DNA from: CAYYJR01 sp964472305
GTDB taxonomy: Bacteria; Armatimonadota; Hebobacteria; CAIYQO01
DNA length: 64,000 nucleotides
Assembly (NCBI GenBank): GCA_964472305.1
Contig: CAYYJR010000002.1
Span: forward strand, 124,001-188,000
Reading direction: 5' to 3'
The position numbers and the translations under genes are program-made. A model generated the notes under the pieces. It was given only the letters and a program-made list of their open reading frames with translations, was not told the DNA's origin and searched no databases. Of the stretch, positions 52,132 to 60,201 are shown one piece after another; the first letter of the stretch is position 1; each line of letters starts with the position of its first letter.

Positions 52132-53046
52132 CTACCAGGCGATGCCGATGCCGGTGACGGCGCCGATGTCGGTGCTGGGGATGCCGGTCTCACTGGTGCG
52201 CTGAATGTGGTATTCCAGCATCCCGGTGATGCCCAGGGTGTTCAAGTGACCGAAGTTGATCTCGAAACCGAGGAGGGCACGCCCATTGGGAATTTCGGGA
52301 CGAACCAGCAACTGCATGGGATCCTGGCCGGGCAGGGTAGCAACACTGCCGTAGACGCGGAAGCGACGGAAGGCGACATTGACCGCGGCTTCGAGCGAAC
52401 TCACCGGTCGCACGCTGAGCATATTGCCGGAAACCAGCGGATCGCTTTTTCCCAAGGCGCGCACCGACAGGCTGCCTGGCGCGGCAGGCACCAGCGGCAG
52501 CGGGTTGGCGAACGTTTCCGGCACCGCGCGCGGGTCGAAGGAATACCTAAGCGTGATGCGGTCGTCATCCGTCGTCGCGGAGTGCGGCGTGGCAAACGAC
52601 AGGGTGGGCAGCTTGGCCAGCGCGATGGTCGCCTGGCGTGGCAAACCGGGTGACAGCTCTTCGATAATGTCTTTGTAGCTTTGCAGTAACTGCCCGGTGG
52701 CGATGGTGAACTGTTCGATTTCCGCCGGCGCGAGTTGGGACAGCACCTGCGCGGCTTTTTCCTGGCGGCGCCGCTGTTCGGGGGCAACGACGACAACATC
52801 CTGCGCATCGGTGAGGGCAACGATCTGCCGCAACGGCTCGATGACCGCCAGCGCGAAGTCGTAGCGAGTGAGCGCGCCGGCGGCGGTGATGGTGGCCGGG
52901 GGCAACATACCGCATTTATCCAGCAGGCGCAACTGGGCATAGGCCGGATCTTTCGCCGGCACCTGTTGAATCAACCCCGCTGCCCCCCAGCAAACCTGGT
53001 GTGCGAGGATGACCAGTATGACCAGTAATAGGCACACTTTCGACAT
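52132..53046 (-). CDS. Outer-membrane-type protein with SLH-like N-terminus
   Basis: The 304-residue protein has a signal peptide (residues 1-22) and a region at 25-75, with VPAKDPAYAQLRLLDKCGMLP then LTRYDFALAV, resembling an SLH repeat as found in OmpM-like proteins of diderm Terrabacteria. A helical stretch (about 80-125) is followed by beta-rich sequence ending in Trp, as in barrels. At 304 residues it is shorter than OmpM (350-550). Two TGGTACAAT boxes 22 bases apart lie just upstream. A role as outer-membrane tether or porin is inferred. Confidence 0.65.
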   Translation of the reverse strand: MSKVCLLLVILVILAHQVCWGAAGLIQQVPAKDPAYAQLRLLDKCGMLPPATITAAGALTRYDFALAVIEPLRQIVALTDAQDVVVVAPEQRRRQEKAAQVLSQLAPAEIEQFTIATGQLLQSYKDIIEELSPGLPRQATIALAKLPTLSFATPHSATTDDDRITLRYSFDPRAVPETFANPLPLVPAAPGSLSVRALGKSDPLVSGNMLSVRPVSSLEAAVNVAFRRFRVYGSVATLPGQDPMQLLVRPEIPNGRALLGFEINFGHLNTLGITGMLEYHIQRTSETGIPSTDIGAVTGIGIAW

Positions 53047-53075
53047 CAGTTATTACGCCTTCTGAAGCTACTGCT

Positions 53076-53108
53076 ATTGTACCATATCTCTCGCTCGATT
53101 GTACCATA
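53076..53108 (-). promoter_or_regulatory. Two tandem extended -10 boxes (22-base period) for the SLH-like gene
   Basis: ATTGTACCATA occurs at 53076-53086 and again at 53098-53108. On the minus strand each reads TATGGTACAAT, an extended -10. The period of 22 bases is about two helical turns. They may be two promoters, or one promoter with a repeated operator; the gene starts 30 bases away. Confidence 0.5.
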
Positions 53109-53208
53109 AAAACCGGATAACAGGCAATTCACCTTTCTGCATTCGGGATACCCGGACCCATTCCCGCGATATTCCGCGGGAGTGCGCTTTCCAGCGGCAC
53201 GAACTATA

Positions 53209-53217
53209 TGGTAGGAT
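53209..53217 (+). promoter_or_regulatory. Extended -10 box just before rfaE2
   Basis: TGGTAGGAT ends nine bases before the ATG at 53227, so the transcript would have a leader of only a few bases. An inverted repeat CCCGCG/CGCGGG at 53163-53180 lies upstream. Confidence 0.4.
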
Positions 53218-53226
53218 GTAGCTATC

Positions 53227-53715
53227 ATGAGTGCATTTACCACCACGGCGGGCAAGATTTTTTTGGGTGAGGTGTTGGAACAGCAGCTTGCCATCTGGCG
53301 CTCGCAAGGGCTGACCCTGGTGATGACGAACGGGTGCTTCGATTTGTTGCATGCCGGGCACATTACGACATTGGAGGCGGCGCGGGCGTGTGGCAATGTG
53401 CTGATTGTCGGCGTGAACGGCGATGCCTCGGTGAAGCGGTTGAAAGGACCTGATCGCCCATTGAATAACGAGCGCGACCGCGCGCGGGTGCTGGCAGCGC
53501 TGGCCTGTGTAGACGCGGTGACGATTTTCGACGAGGATACCGCCATCCATCTGCTGGAACGGGTGCAACCCGATGTCTACGTCAAGGGCGGCGATTACAA
53601 TCCCGAGAACCTGCCCGAGCGTGGCGTGGTCGAGCGTTATGGCGGACGCATGGTCTTCTGCCCGCTGCTGGCGGGACATTCCACGACGAACCTGATTGAC
53701 GCGTGCCGCAAATAA
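53227..53715 (+). CDS. rfaE2: D-glycero-beta-D-manno-heptose 1-phosphate adenylyltransferase
   Basis: This 162-residue cytidylyltransferase-fold protein is the adenylyltransferase half of HldE, making ADP-heptose precursor from heptose-1-P. Motif NGCFDLLHAGH (residues 35-45) is the HxGH nucleotide-binding site, with VNGDASVKRLKG and YVKGGDY typical of RfaE domain II. The kinase half is not fused and not adjacent. ADP-heptose implies lipopolysaccharide or heptose glycan, so a diderm or glycosylating cell. It is followed after 14 bases by an exported transglutaminase-domain gene. Confidence 0.93.
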   Translation: MSAFTTTAGKIFLGEVLEQQLAIWRSQGLTLVMTNGCFDLLHAGHITTLEAARACGNVLIVGVNGDASVKRLKGPDRPLNNERDRARVLAALACVDAVTIFDEDTAIHLLERVQPDVYVKGGDYNPENLPERGVVERYGGRMVFCPLLAGHSTTNLIDACRK

Positions 53716-53729
53716 CGGCGGGAGCAAGC

Positions 53730-55643
53730 GTGACGTATTTCGCCCGATGGCTGGCGTTGGGGTGGTTGTGCCTGGCGTGCTGCATCATACACGCCGGCGT
53801 GCTCGAGGACTTGAACCTGCTCTCTCGGCTGGAGACGGCGCCGACTGCCCGCGACTATCCGCGCGACGATGCTGTCTGGTTACTGCGCGAGTTGGACGTC
53901 ACCATCGACGCGCGCGGCGGTACGGTCGTGCGCGAGCACAAGTTGCTGAAACTGCTCACCCCGCGCGCCTTGACACTGGCGCATTGGGCCATCCCCTACG
54001 ATGCCTCCCGTGAGACGCTGGAGGTACGCATCGCCCGCACATTGTTGAACGGCCAGACGTTTCCCGTCGATCCGGCGCAAGTGACCGAGCACGCGCAATA
54101 CCCCGGGTATGCCTGGTACGACGCACTGGTGGTGCGGCAATTTCCACTGCCGGCGGCGGTGGTAGGCGCGGTACTGGAGGTGGAAACCGTCACCCGGCGA
54201 CCCCACCCGCGCGTGCCGGACGCGTTCGATACCCGCTTGACGCTGCAGCAATCGCTGCCACTGCTGGAACAGCGCTACACCGTGCGCACCCCCACCGCCA
54301 TGCCGCTCACCCTGCGCTTCACCGGTGTGCTACCGCGCGTGCAGGAGCGACTGGATAAAGGCCAGCGCGTCTACGCCTGGTCGTTGCGCGACACCCCCCC
54401 GTTGCGGTTGAATGAGCCGCAGACGCCGCCTGCTGCTGACCTGGCCGCCTCCGCGCGCATCACCTCGCTGACGAGTTGGGCGCCGGTGGTCTCATGGTTC
54501 CAGCGGATTACCATGGGCAAGGACGCGCTGACCGACGATCTGCGCCGGGTGGCGGCAGAGCGCACAGCGGGATGCGCCACCCTGGAGGCTAAGATTGCCG
54601 CGCTGCACGCCGCGGTGCGCGCAATGCCGTATATCGCGGTGGAACTGGGCGAGTTGAGCGATGTGCCGCACAGCGCCGACGAAGTGTTGCACCGCAATTA
54701 CGGCGACTGCAAAGACAAGGCTACACTGCTGCGCGCGCTGTTGCGCGCGGTAGACATCCCCAGCGATTACGTATTGGTGCGTACGCCCGGTTTCGGTGCG
54801 TTCGATCCGGCATTGTATGGTCCCGGCGAGTTCGATCACGTCTTGCTGGCGGTGCGCATGCCGGCGGGTGATCGAATGCTGGACGCCGCTGCCGCCGACT
54901 CTCCCGCCGAGTTGCTGCCGCCGGAGGTAGAAGGTGGTCAGGGACTGATCGTCCGCGGCGAAGGCGAACTGGTGTCGCTGCCCATCTCCGCAGCGGCGGA
55001 CAACCGCACCGATATTCACGTCGCGGTCACGGTGAATGCAGACGGCAGCGCTGCCGGACAGGCAACCCTGACCCTTACCGGCCAGATGGCGATGCTGCAG
55101 CGCGCTCGGTTGGCCGCGGTGCCGGCTGACGGATATCGCGATGCGCTGGAGGGATTGCTCGCACCGCGGCTGGGCAACGAGGTGGTCGTGACCGCGGTGG
55201 GCGTGGAGCATGCCAACGAGCCGGAGTGCCCGCTGCTGCTCACCGTCGCGTTCACCTCACCCGCCTATCTGCAGCAGGCAGGCACGCAATGGTCGGGCGC
55301 ATTACCCACCTTCATGTCGCAGCCCAATCGTTTCCGCACCACCACCAAGCGTGCGCTGCCCTTTCGCCAGCGCCTGGAGAGCAGCCTGCGCCTGGAAGCG
55401 GTGATCACCCTGCCGGAGGGCTGGCTGGTGACCGCGCTGCCGGAGGCAGTGCAATACGCCGGACCGCTGGGCGAGTATCGTGATGCCGCCATGGCCGAAG
55501 GCCGCATCCTGCGCTACACCTGCGAACTGGCGGCGCGCCGTGCTCTGTTGCCGCCCACCGCCTTCGACGACGTGCGCCGATGGTCGTCCATTCTCGCGCT
55601 GGAAAAGCGCAACGGGTTGCAGTTTTTTCTGCGCAAACCCTGA
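53730..55643 (+). CDS. Exported DUF3857/transglutaminase-core protein
   Basis: The 637-residue protein has a signal peptide (residues 1-23), a DUF3857 beta region (about 30-220), and a transglutaminase-like core with Cys in HRNYGDCKDKATLL, His in EFDHVLLAV and Asp in RMLDAAAAD, the papain-like triad. A last beta-rich part (about 420-637) follows. GTG start with GGGAG six bases upstream; an earlier GTG inside rfaE2 is possible. Such proteins occur near envelope genes; the substrate is unknown. Confidence 0.82.
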   Translation: MTYFARWLALGWLCLACCIIHAGVLEDLNLLSRLETAPTARDYPRDDAVWLLRELDVTIDARGGTVVREHKLLKLLTPRALTLAHWAIPYDASRETLEVRIARTLLNGQTFPVDPAQVTEHAQYPGYAWYDALVVRQFPLPAAVVGAVLEVETVTRRPHPRVPDAFDTRLTLQQSLPLLEQRYTVRTPTAMPLTLRFTGVLPRVQERLDKGQRVYAWSLRDTPPLRLNEPQTPPAADLAASARITSLTSWAPVVSWFQRITMGKDALTDDLRRVAAERTAGCATLEAKIAALHAAVRAMPYIAVELGELSDVPHSADEVLHRNYGDCKDKATLLRALLRAVDIPSDYVLVRTPGFGAFDPALYGPGEFDHVLLAVRMPAGDRMLDAAAADSPAELLPPEVEGGQGLIVRGEGELVSLPISAAADNRTDIHVAVTVNADGSAAGQATLTLTGQMAMLQRARLAAVPADGYRDALEGLLAPRLGNEVVVTAVGVEHANEPECPLLLTVAFTSPAYLQQAGTQWSGALPTFMSQPNRFRTTTKRALPFRQRLESSLRLEAVITLPEGWLVTALPEAVQYAGPLGEYRDAAMAEGRILRYTCELAARRALLPPTAFDDVRRWSSILALEKRNGLQFFLRKP

Positions 55644-55729
55644 TCGCGATGTTGCGTTCCCGAACACCCCGCCGTCCCCGCCGCCTGTACCATGGTGGAG
55701 AAACGCACTTGCCACGGGGGAACGACACG

Positions 55730-56203
55730 ATGGCTGGACAAGACGCGCAGGCAAATTTTTCGCACGGACCGGACGTGCTGACACTGCTCAACCGCGACCT
55801 GGCGAATGAGCTGAACACCATGCTGATGTATATGGCCGGTAACCTGATGGTGCGCGGGATGAACGCGCACGACGTAGAGGAAACCGCCGAGAAGTTCGCC
55901 AAACAGGATTTCAAACACGCGCGCAAGTTGGCCGCGCGCATCGTCGATCTGAACGGCGTGCCGCAACTGATGCCCGCCCAACTCGAGAACAACGCCAGTA
56001 TCGAGCCGCACTTGCCCCGGCGCGGCGAAGCGACGCCCATCCTGCAGGAAGCGCTGGAGAGCGAAATGCAGTCAGTGATCGAGTATCGAAATCAGATCCA
56101 GAACATCGGCTTTTCCGATCCGGCAACGCGACTGCTGCTGGAAGAAATACTCAGCGACAAGGAACACCAAGCCGAAACAATCCGCCACCTGCTCGGGGTG
56201 TAA
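55730..56203 (+). CDS. Ferritin-like / bacterioferritin-related protein
   Basis: This 157-residue four-helix protein has bacterioferritin-like helices: LNRDLANELNTMLMY (Glu27), EKFAKQDFKHARKLAARI (Asp60, His63), LESEMQSVIEY (Glu112) and EEILSDKEHQAETI (Asp143, His146). In bacterioferritin the ExxH pairs carry Glu; here both read Asp-x-x-His. The dinuclear metal site could still form but with changed geometry. GGGGGAACGACACG precedes the ATG; a longer frame upstream lacks RBS. Iron storage or oxidative-stress protection is the family expectation. Confidence 0.8.
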   Translation: MAGQDAQANFSHGPDVLTLLNRDLANELNTMLMYMAGNLMVRGMNAHDVEETAEKFAKQDFKHARKLAARIVDLNGVPQLMPAQLENNASIEPHLPRRGEATPILQEALESEMQSVIEYRNQIQNIGFSDPATRLLLEEILSDKEHQAETIRHLLGV

Positions 56204-56575
56204 CAGGTATCGGTGACTGATTTTTTGTTTTCTATGTGCCCCAAAATTCTTTCGCCTGCGGCTTCGGAGCGCGCTTGCCGGGGACGACCGGACGGGACAG
56301 GAGAGCGGCCAGATCGACGAAACCGGTTGTCGCCTTCCGCCGTATCCGCGCCAGCACTGTGAGGGAATCTTGGCGGGAAGACAATCTGCGCCCGCCGATG
56401 ACCGCGCTGCGGCACAGAGTGAGGCAAGCCTGCACGACAAGGCGTGCGTGTCGAACCCTACCCAGCGTATACGAGGGGTCTGGGGGGAGTAGATTGCCCG
56501 CGCGCTCGGTTGTCGGACAGCATCTGCCGCCTCATCGCCGCCCCGCGTTCAGTTGCCGTCACCGGTCATCCGTGC
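56204..56575. other. Convergent intergenic stretch without recognised features
   Basis: This 372-base gap lies between the ferritin-like gene and the glycosyltransferase gene. It holds a short T-rich run near 56220 after the ferritin-like stop but no clear hairpin, gene or RNA. Confidence 0.5.
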
Positions 56576-58135
56576 CTATTTCGGGAAGGTCGGCGGCGTG
56601 CGATTGTGCTTCCGCGGGTGGAAGATCTGCCGCGGGCAGGTGTCGATATCCGTCAGTGTCCAGCACTGCCCCTGTGTGTCGGGCAGATAGTCGTCGAGCG
56701 TATAGAACGACAACAGCGTGCGGCGCCATTGCGTGGCGATGCGGAAATCCACGAAACCGTCGTCCAGCACGGTGGGGAAGCGGTGCGCCCCCAGCGCCGT
56801 GAACAACTCCTGGCACATGATCGATTTTTGCGGCGAGTCATCGGCGCGCAGGATATCCATGATCGCCATGAAATGCGCGTGACTGCGCTTGCCGGCGTAG
56901 GTCGCGACGTAACCATGCCAGGGCAGGTAGACATCACCCGGTTGCTGTGCCACCCAGCGCATGATGCGGTCGCCCAGGGCGCTCTTCTCGCGCGTGGGCG
57001 CCAGCAGCAGCGGATTATACAGCAGCAACAGCAGTTGCAGCACGAACAATGACAGCAATCCCAGGCGGATGCCGGATTGTTTGTCGGCAGGCAGATGGGG
57101 GATCATCTCGGGAACATGCCGGTACGCCAGGCCGAAAAGGATGGCATATGCGGCGAACGCGGGCATGAGCACATTGACGTAACCGCCGGTATGCAGGCGC
57201 GACATCCACGAGGAAATGATCATGCCGGCAGTGACAATGGCGAAAAATCGCGTGGACGACTTAGCCTCCGCCGGCTGCGGACGAAAGAAATAACACAGCG
57301 CCAGCACCACGGCGGGCGCCAGGTAATACAGGATATCCTCCTGCCAGAAGCCGATAATTGCCAGTTCCTGCAGCTTATGCTGCGAGGGAAGCATCCACAC
57401 GAAATACCAGTACCAATCGCCCCACGTCTGCCGCTGCGCCAGCACCGCGGCGCCGCAGAGCACCGCGGTAAAGCCGGCGAAGGCCAGTGCGCGGCGGCGG
57501 TCCAGACTGAATAATGCCACCGCGGCGAAGACGGCGATCAACACCGCGGATTGCTTGGTCAGCACGGCGAGGGTGAACGCCAGCGCCGCGCCCACCAGCG
57601 CGCGGCGCGAGGTGCCGCGCAGCCAGTAGATCCCGAGCAATACGAAGAACACGAACAGTGAATCAATGCGGCCGATGTCGAACCACGCCGATACCGCCGC
57701 ATACGTCGCCGCGTACAGCCCGGCTGCCAGCAAGCCTGATGCCCGACTGCGCGTCTCACGCGCGACAAGCAGGTACAACAGCGCGAAACCGCCCAGCGAC
57801 GCGAGTACCGAGACGATGCGCAACGGCAGAAAGCCCACTCCGGTGAGCTGGGCAACGCCGGCGGATACGTAGTAATACAACGGAGGATAGATATACGGCA
57901 CGAAATCGATGGTGGGACGCACGTAGAGCGCCTGCCCGTGCAGAAGGCGCGCGACATGATCCACCATGGCGCCTTCCATCCACATCAATTCATACCGGTA
58001 CGGCAGCCGCAGGCTGGCGAGTACGACGTAGACCACCAGATAATACGCGGCGAGCGCGAACAGCAGCCAGCGCAGCACGATCGCGACGTCAAGACGCGGC
58101 GGATTTTGCTGACAGTGTGGGGACGAAACGTTCAT
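56576..58135 (-). CDS. GT-C family glycosyltransferase (GT39/ArnT-like)
   Basis: The 519-residue integral membrane protein has about ten TM helices. The opening loop ELMWMEGAMVDHVARLLHGQALY followed by FVPYIYPPLYYYVSAG is typical of GT-C/GT39-type enzymes, with acidic residues in the first periplasmic loop. It would transfer a sugar from a lipid-linked donor to a periplasmic acceptor. The soluble C-terminal part (about 400-519) is beta-rich. AAAGGACCGC is the RBS. Acceptor unknown. Confidence 0.82.
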   Translation of the reverse strand: MNVSSPHCQQNPPRLDVAIVLRWLLFALAAYYLVVYVVLASLRLPYRYELMWMEGAMVDHVARLLHGQALYVRPTIDFVPYIYPPLYYYVSAGVAQLTGVGFLPLRIVSVLASLGGFALLYLLVARETRSRASGLLAAGLYAATYAAVSAWFDIGRIDSLFVFFVLLGIYWLRGTSRRALVGAALAFTLAVLTKQSAVLIAVFAAVALFSLDRRRALAFAGFTAVLCGAAVLAQRQTWGDWYWYFVWMLPSQHKLQELAIIGFWQEDILYYLAPAVVLALCYFFRPQPAEAKSSTRFFAIVTAGMIISSWMSRLHTGGYVNVLMPAFAAYAILFGLAYRHVPEMIPHLPADKQSGIRLGLLSLFVLQLLLLLYNPLLLAPTREKSALGDRIMRWVAQQPGDVYLPWHGYVATYAGKRSHAHFMAIMDILRADDSPQKSIMCQELFTALGAHRFPTVLDDGFVDFRIATQWRRTLLSFYTLDDYLPDTQGQCWTLTDIDTCPRQIFHPRKHNRTPPTFPK

Positions 58136-58266
58136 GCGGTCCTTTCTGCAATGTTACGCTGCCTGCGAGAGCCGGTAGCCTTACGATAAGTATTCCACAT
58201 TCCGCGCTGTTGCGTTCCCGGTCATGCGCCCGCCCCGAACAGGTGGTCACGCCGGAGGGCACGTCA

Positions 58267-58662
58267 TCACATCCCCTCGATGAATGCGCCTTCGATATGC
58301 CGGGTTTCGCGCACCTGACCGGTGACCGAGGCGATCACCTCGACCACGTCATAACGGATGCAGCATTCAGGCAGCCGCCGCATACGCAGATAGGCGCGGG
58401 CGGTGCGGAACAGATGCTCCTGCTTGCGGGCATCGACCGAGGCGAGCGGGGTGACCGCTCCCTCGGTGCAGCGGGTGCGCACCTCCACGAAGACCAGCGT
58501 CTCGCCGTCGCGGACAATCAGGTCCAGTTCACCGCGCCGGGTGCGGAAATTCGCCTCCAGCACGCGCAACCCCTTCGCGCGCAGCATGCGAGCGGCATGC
58601 CGTTCACCCAGCGCGCCCAACTCCTGCCGGGAAAGAATGCGATGTGACCAGGGCCAACGCAT
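58267..58662 (-). CDS. yraN: YraN/UPF0102 family nuclease-like protein
   Basis: The 131-residue protein has the restriction-endonuclease-like fold of UPF0102: GALGERHAARML near residue 15, NFRTRRGELDLIVRDGETLVFVEVRTR with the Glu/Asp/Glu metal-binding residues, and SVDARKQEHL. Function is not proven; Holliday-junction or DNA processing has been suggested. RBS AAGGAGAACAT. It lies 42 bases downstream of rph on the same strand. Confidence 0.88.
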   Translation of the reverse strand: MRWPWSHRILSRQELGALGERHAARMLRAKGLRVLEANFRTRRGELDLIVRDGETLVFVEVRTRCTEGAVTPLASVDARKQEHLFRTARAYLRMRRLPECCIRYDVVEVIASVTGQVRETRHIEGAFIEGM

Positions 58663-58704
58663 ATGTTCTCCTTGGAGCATGACGCATGATGAATCAGGCG
58701 GTTG

Positions 58705-59430
58705 TTACTTTGTCGCACCGAGCACCCGCTGCTGTTCCGTCAGCAGGTGCTGGACGCCCACCTCCGCCAGATCGAGCAGGCGGTTCATCTGCTCGCGCGT
58801 GAACGGCAATCCTTCCGCGGTTCCCTGCACCTCAACCAGTTTACCGTGGCCGGTCATCACCACGTTCATATCCACGCTGGCGCGCGAATCTTCTTCATAG
58901 CACAGGTCGAGCATCTCGCGGCCATCCACCACGCCCACGCTCACCGCGGCGATGCTGTCGAAGGTGGGTATGGAGCGCACCTGGCCGCGCTGCTGCATCC
59001 AGCGCAGCGCGTCAAACAGTGCGACGTAGGCGCCGGTGATCGAGGCGGTGCGCGTGCCGCCATCGGCCTGGATCACGTCGCAATCCAGCGTGATGGTTCG
59101 CTCGCCCAGGTCGCGCAGTTCAATCACCGAGCGCAGCGCGCGACCGATGAGCCGTTGAATTTCCATGGTGCGCCCACCGGGATGCCCCTTTGACACTTCA
59201 CGCTGCTGGCGAGTATTGGTGGCGCGCGGCAGCATGCTGTATTCCGCCGTCACCCAGCCGGTGCCCGAACCCTTCAGGAAGGGCGGCACACGGTCTTCCA
59301 CGCTGGCGGCGCACAGTACCTGCGTCTCACCCAGCCAGATCATGCACGACCCTTCGGCATGCTTGATCAGCCCGCGGTCTATCTGCACGGGGCGCAGTGC
59401 ATTATCCTGTCGTCCATCTACTCGCGGCAT
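58705..59430 (-). CDS. rph: Ribonuclease PH
   Basis: This 241-residue phosphorolytic exoribonuclease trims tRNA 3' ends. Conserved blocks are visible: MPRVDGR at the start, GWVTAEYSMLPRATNTR, GRTMEIQRLIGRALR, TLDCDVIQADGGTRTASI and the DLCYEEDSRASVDMNVV metal region. The ATG follows AAAGGACAAGAT; a TTG 15 bases upstream is less likely. It is the middle of a minus-strand set with yfcE before and yraN after. Confidence 0.96.
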   Translation of the reverse strand: MPRVDGRQDNALRPVQIDRGLIKHAEGSCMIWLGETQVLCAASVEDRVPPFLKGSGTGWVTAEYSMLPRATNTRQQREVSKGHPGGRTMEIQRLIGRALRSVIELRDLGERTITLDCDVIQADGGTRTASITGAYVALFDALRWMQQRGQVRSIPTFDSIAAVSVGVVDGREMLDLCYEEDSRASVDMNVVMTGHGKLVEVQGTAEGLPFTREQMNRLLDLAEVGVQHLLTEQQRVLGATK

Positions 59431-59472
59431 ATCTTGTCCTTTCAACTCGCGCGGGCGGCATCCGACGGCCGT

Positions 59473-59922
59473 TCAGTCCACGCGTACGATTTCCGCCTCC
59501 GCCGTGCCGTCCTGCACGGTGAGAATGGCGGCGGTCAGCTCTGTATGTCCGAATTGCCGTTTGCCCGCGGTGCCGGGATTCAGCCATAACGTGTGATCGC
59601 GGCGCTCGATTTTCGCCTGGTGGGTGTGTCCGGTGATGATCACATCCGCCGATCCCGCGTCCGCCGTCCGCGCCGGCTCATGGCAGAGGAAAATGGTCAC
59701 CCCTTCCAGGGTCAGACGGCGCATATCGGGAAACAACGGCGGTTCCAGGTCGCGATCGGTATTCCCCCGTACTGCCACCACGCGGGCAATCATCTCCAAT
59801 TCGGCAATCACCCGGTCGCCGCCGATATCCCCGGCATGCAGAATCAGGCTGACGCCGGCTAACGCCGTATGCACCCCCGGCGGCACCACGCCGTGGGTAT
59901 CTGAGATCACCCCGATTCGCAT
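59473..59922 (-). CDS. yfcE: YfcE/MJ0936-type metallophosphoesterase
   Basis: This 149-residue calcineurin-like phosphodiesterase has all the metal motifs: GVISDTHG, LHAGDIGGD, VRGNTD, CHE and GHTHQAK. The family shows phosphodiesterase activity on artificial substrates; the natural one is unknown. GGAGG lies before the ATG. It is 42 bases upstream of rph on the same strand, a frequent association. Confidence 0.93.
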   Translation of the reverse strand: MRIGVISDTHGVVPPGVHTALAGVSLILHAGDIGGDRVIAELEMIARVVAVRGNTDRDLEPPLFPDMRRLTLEGVTIFLCHEPARTADAGSADVIITGHTHQAKIERRDHTLWLNPGTAGKRQFGHTELTAAILTVQDGTAEAEIVRVD

Positions 59923-60201
59923 GAAACAGCCTCCGCTCCGCCGGTAACACCGTCGCTCCCTTTACATTCCCTGTCTGCCATGCAGGGTCCTGCCGGACGT
60001 GATGCGCAAAGTTGGCGCCATCGCTGACCTTGCGGCGCTCCCCTTCCCGACAGGGGATGAAGTCCGGCCGGACACCAAGGCAGCGTCATAATTCATTACC
60101 GGGCATTACGCAGATCAGACGGGAATCGCGGAAGGATTCGCGTGGCGATAATCGAAAAGGAAAGAAGATTCAAAAATACCCCTGACCGTGGAGGTTTTTC
60201 C

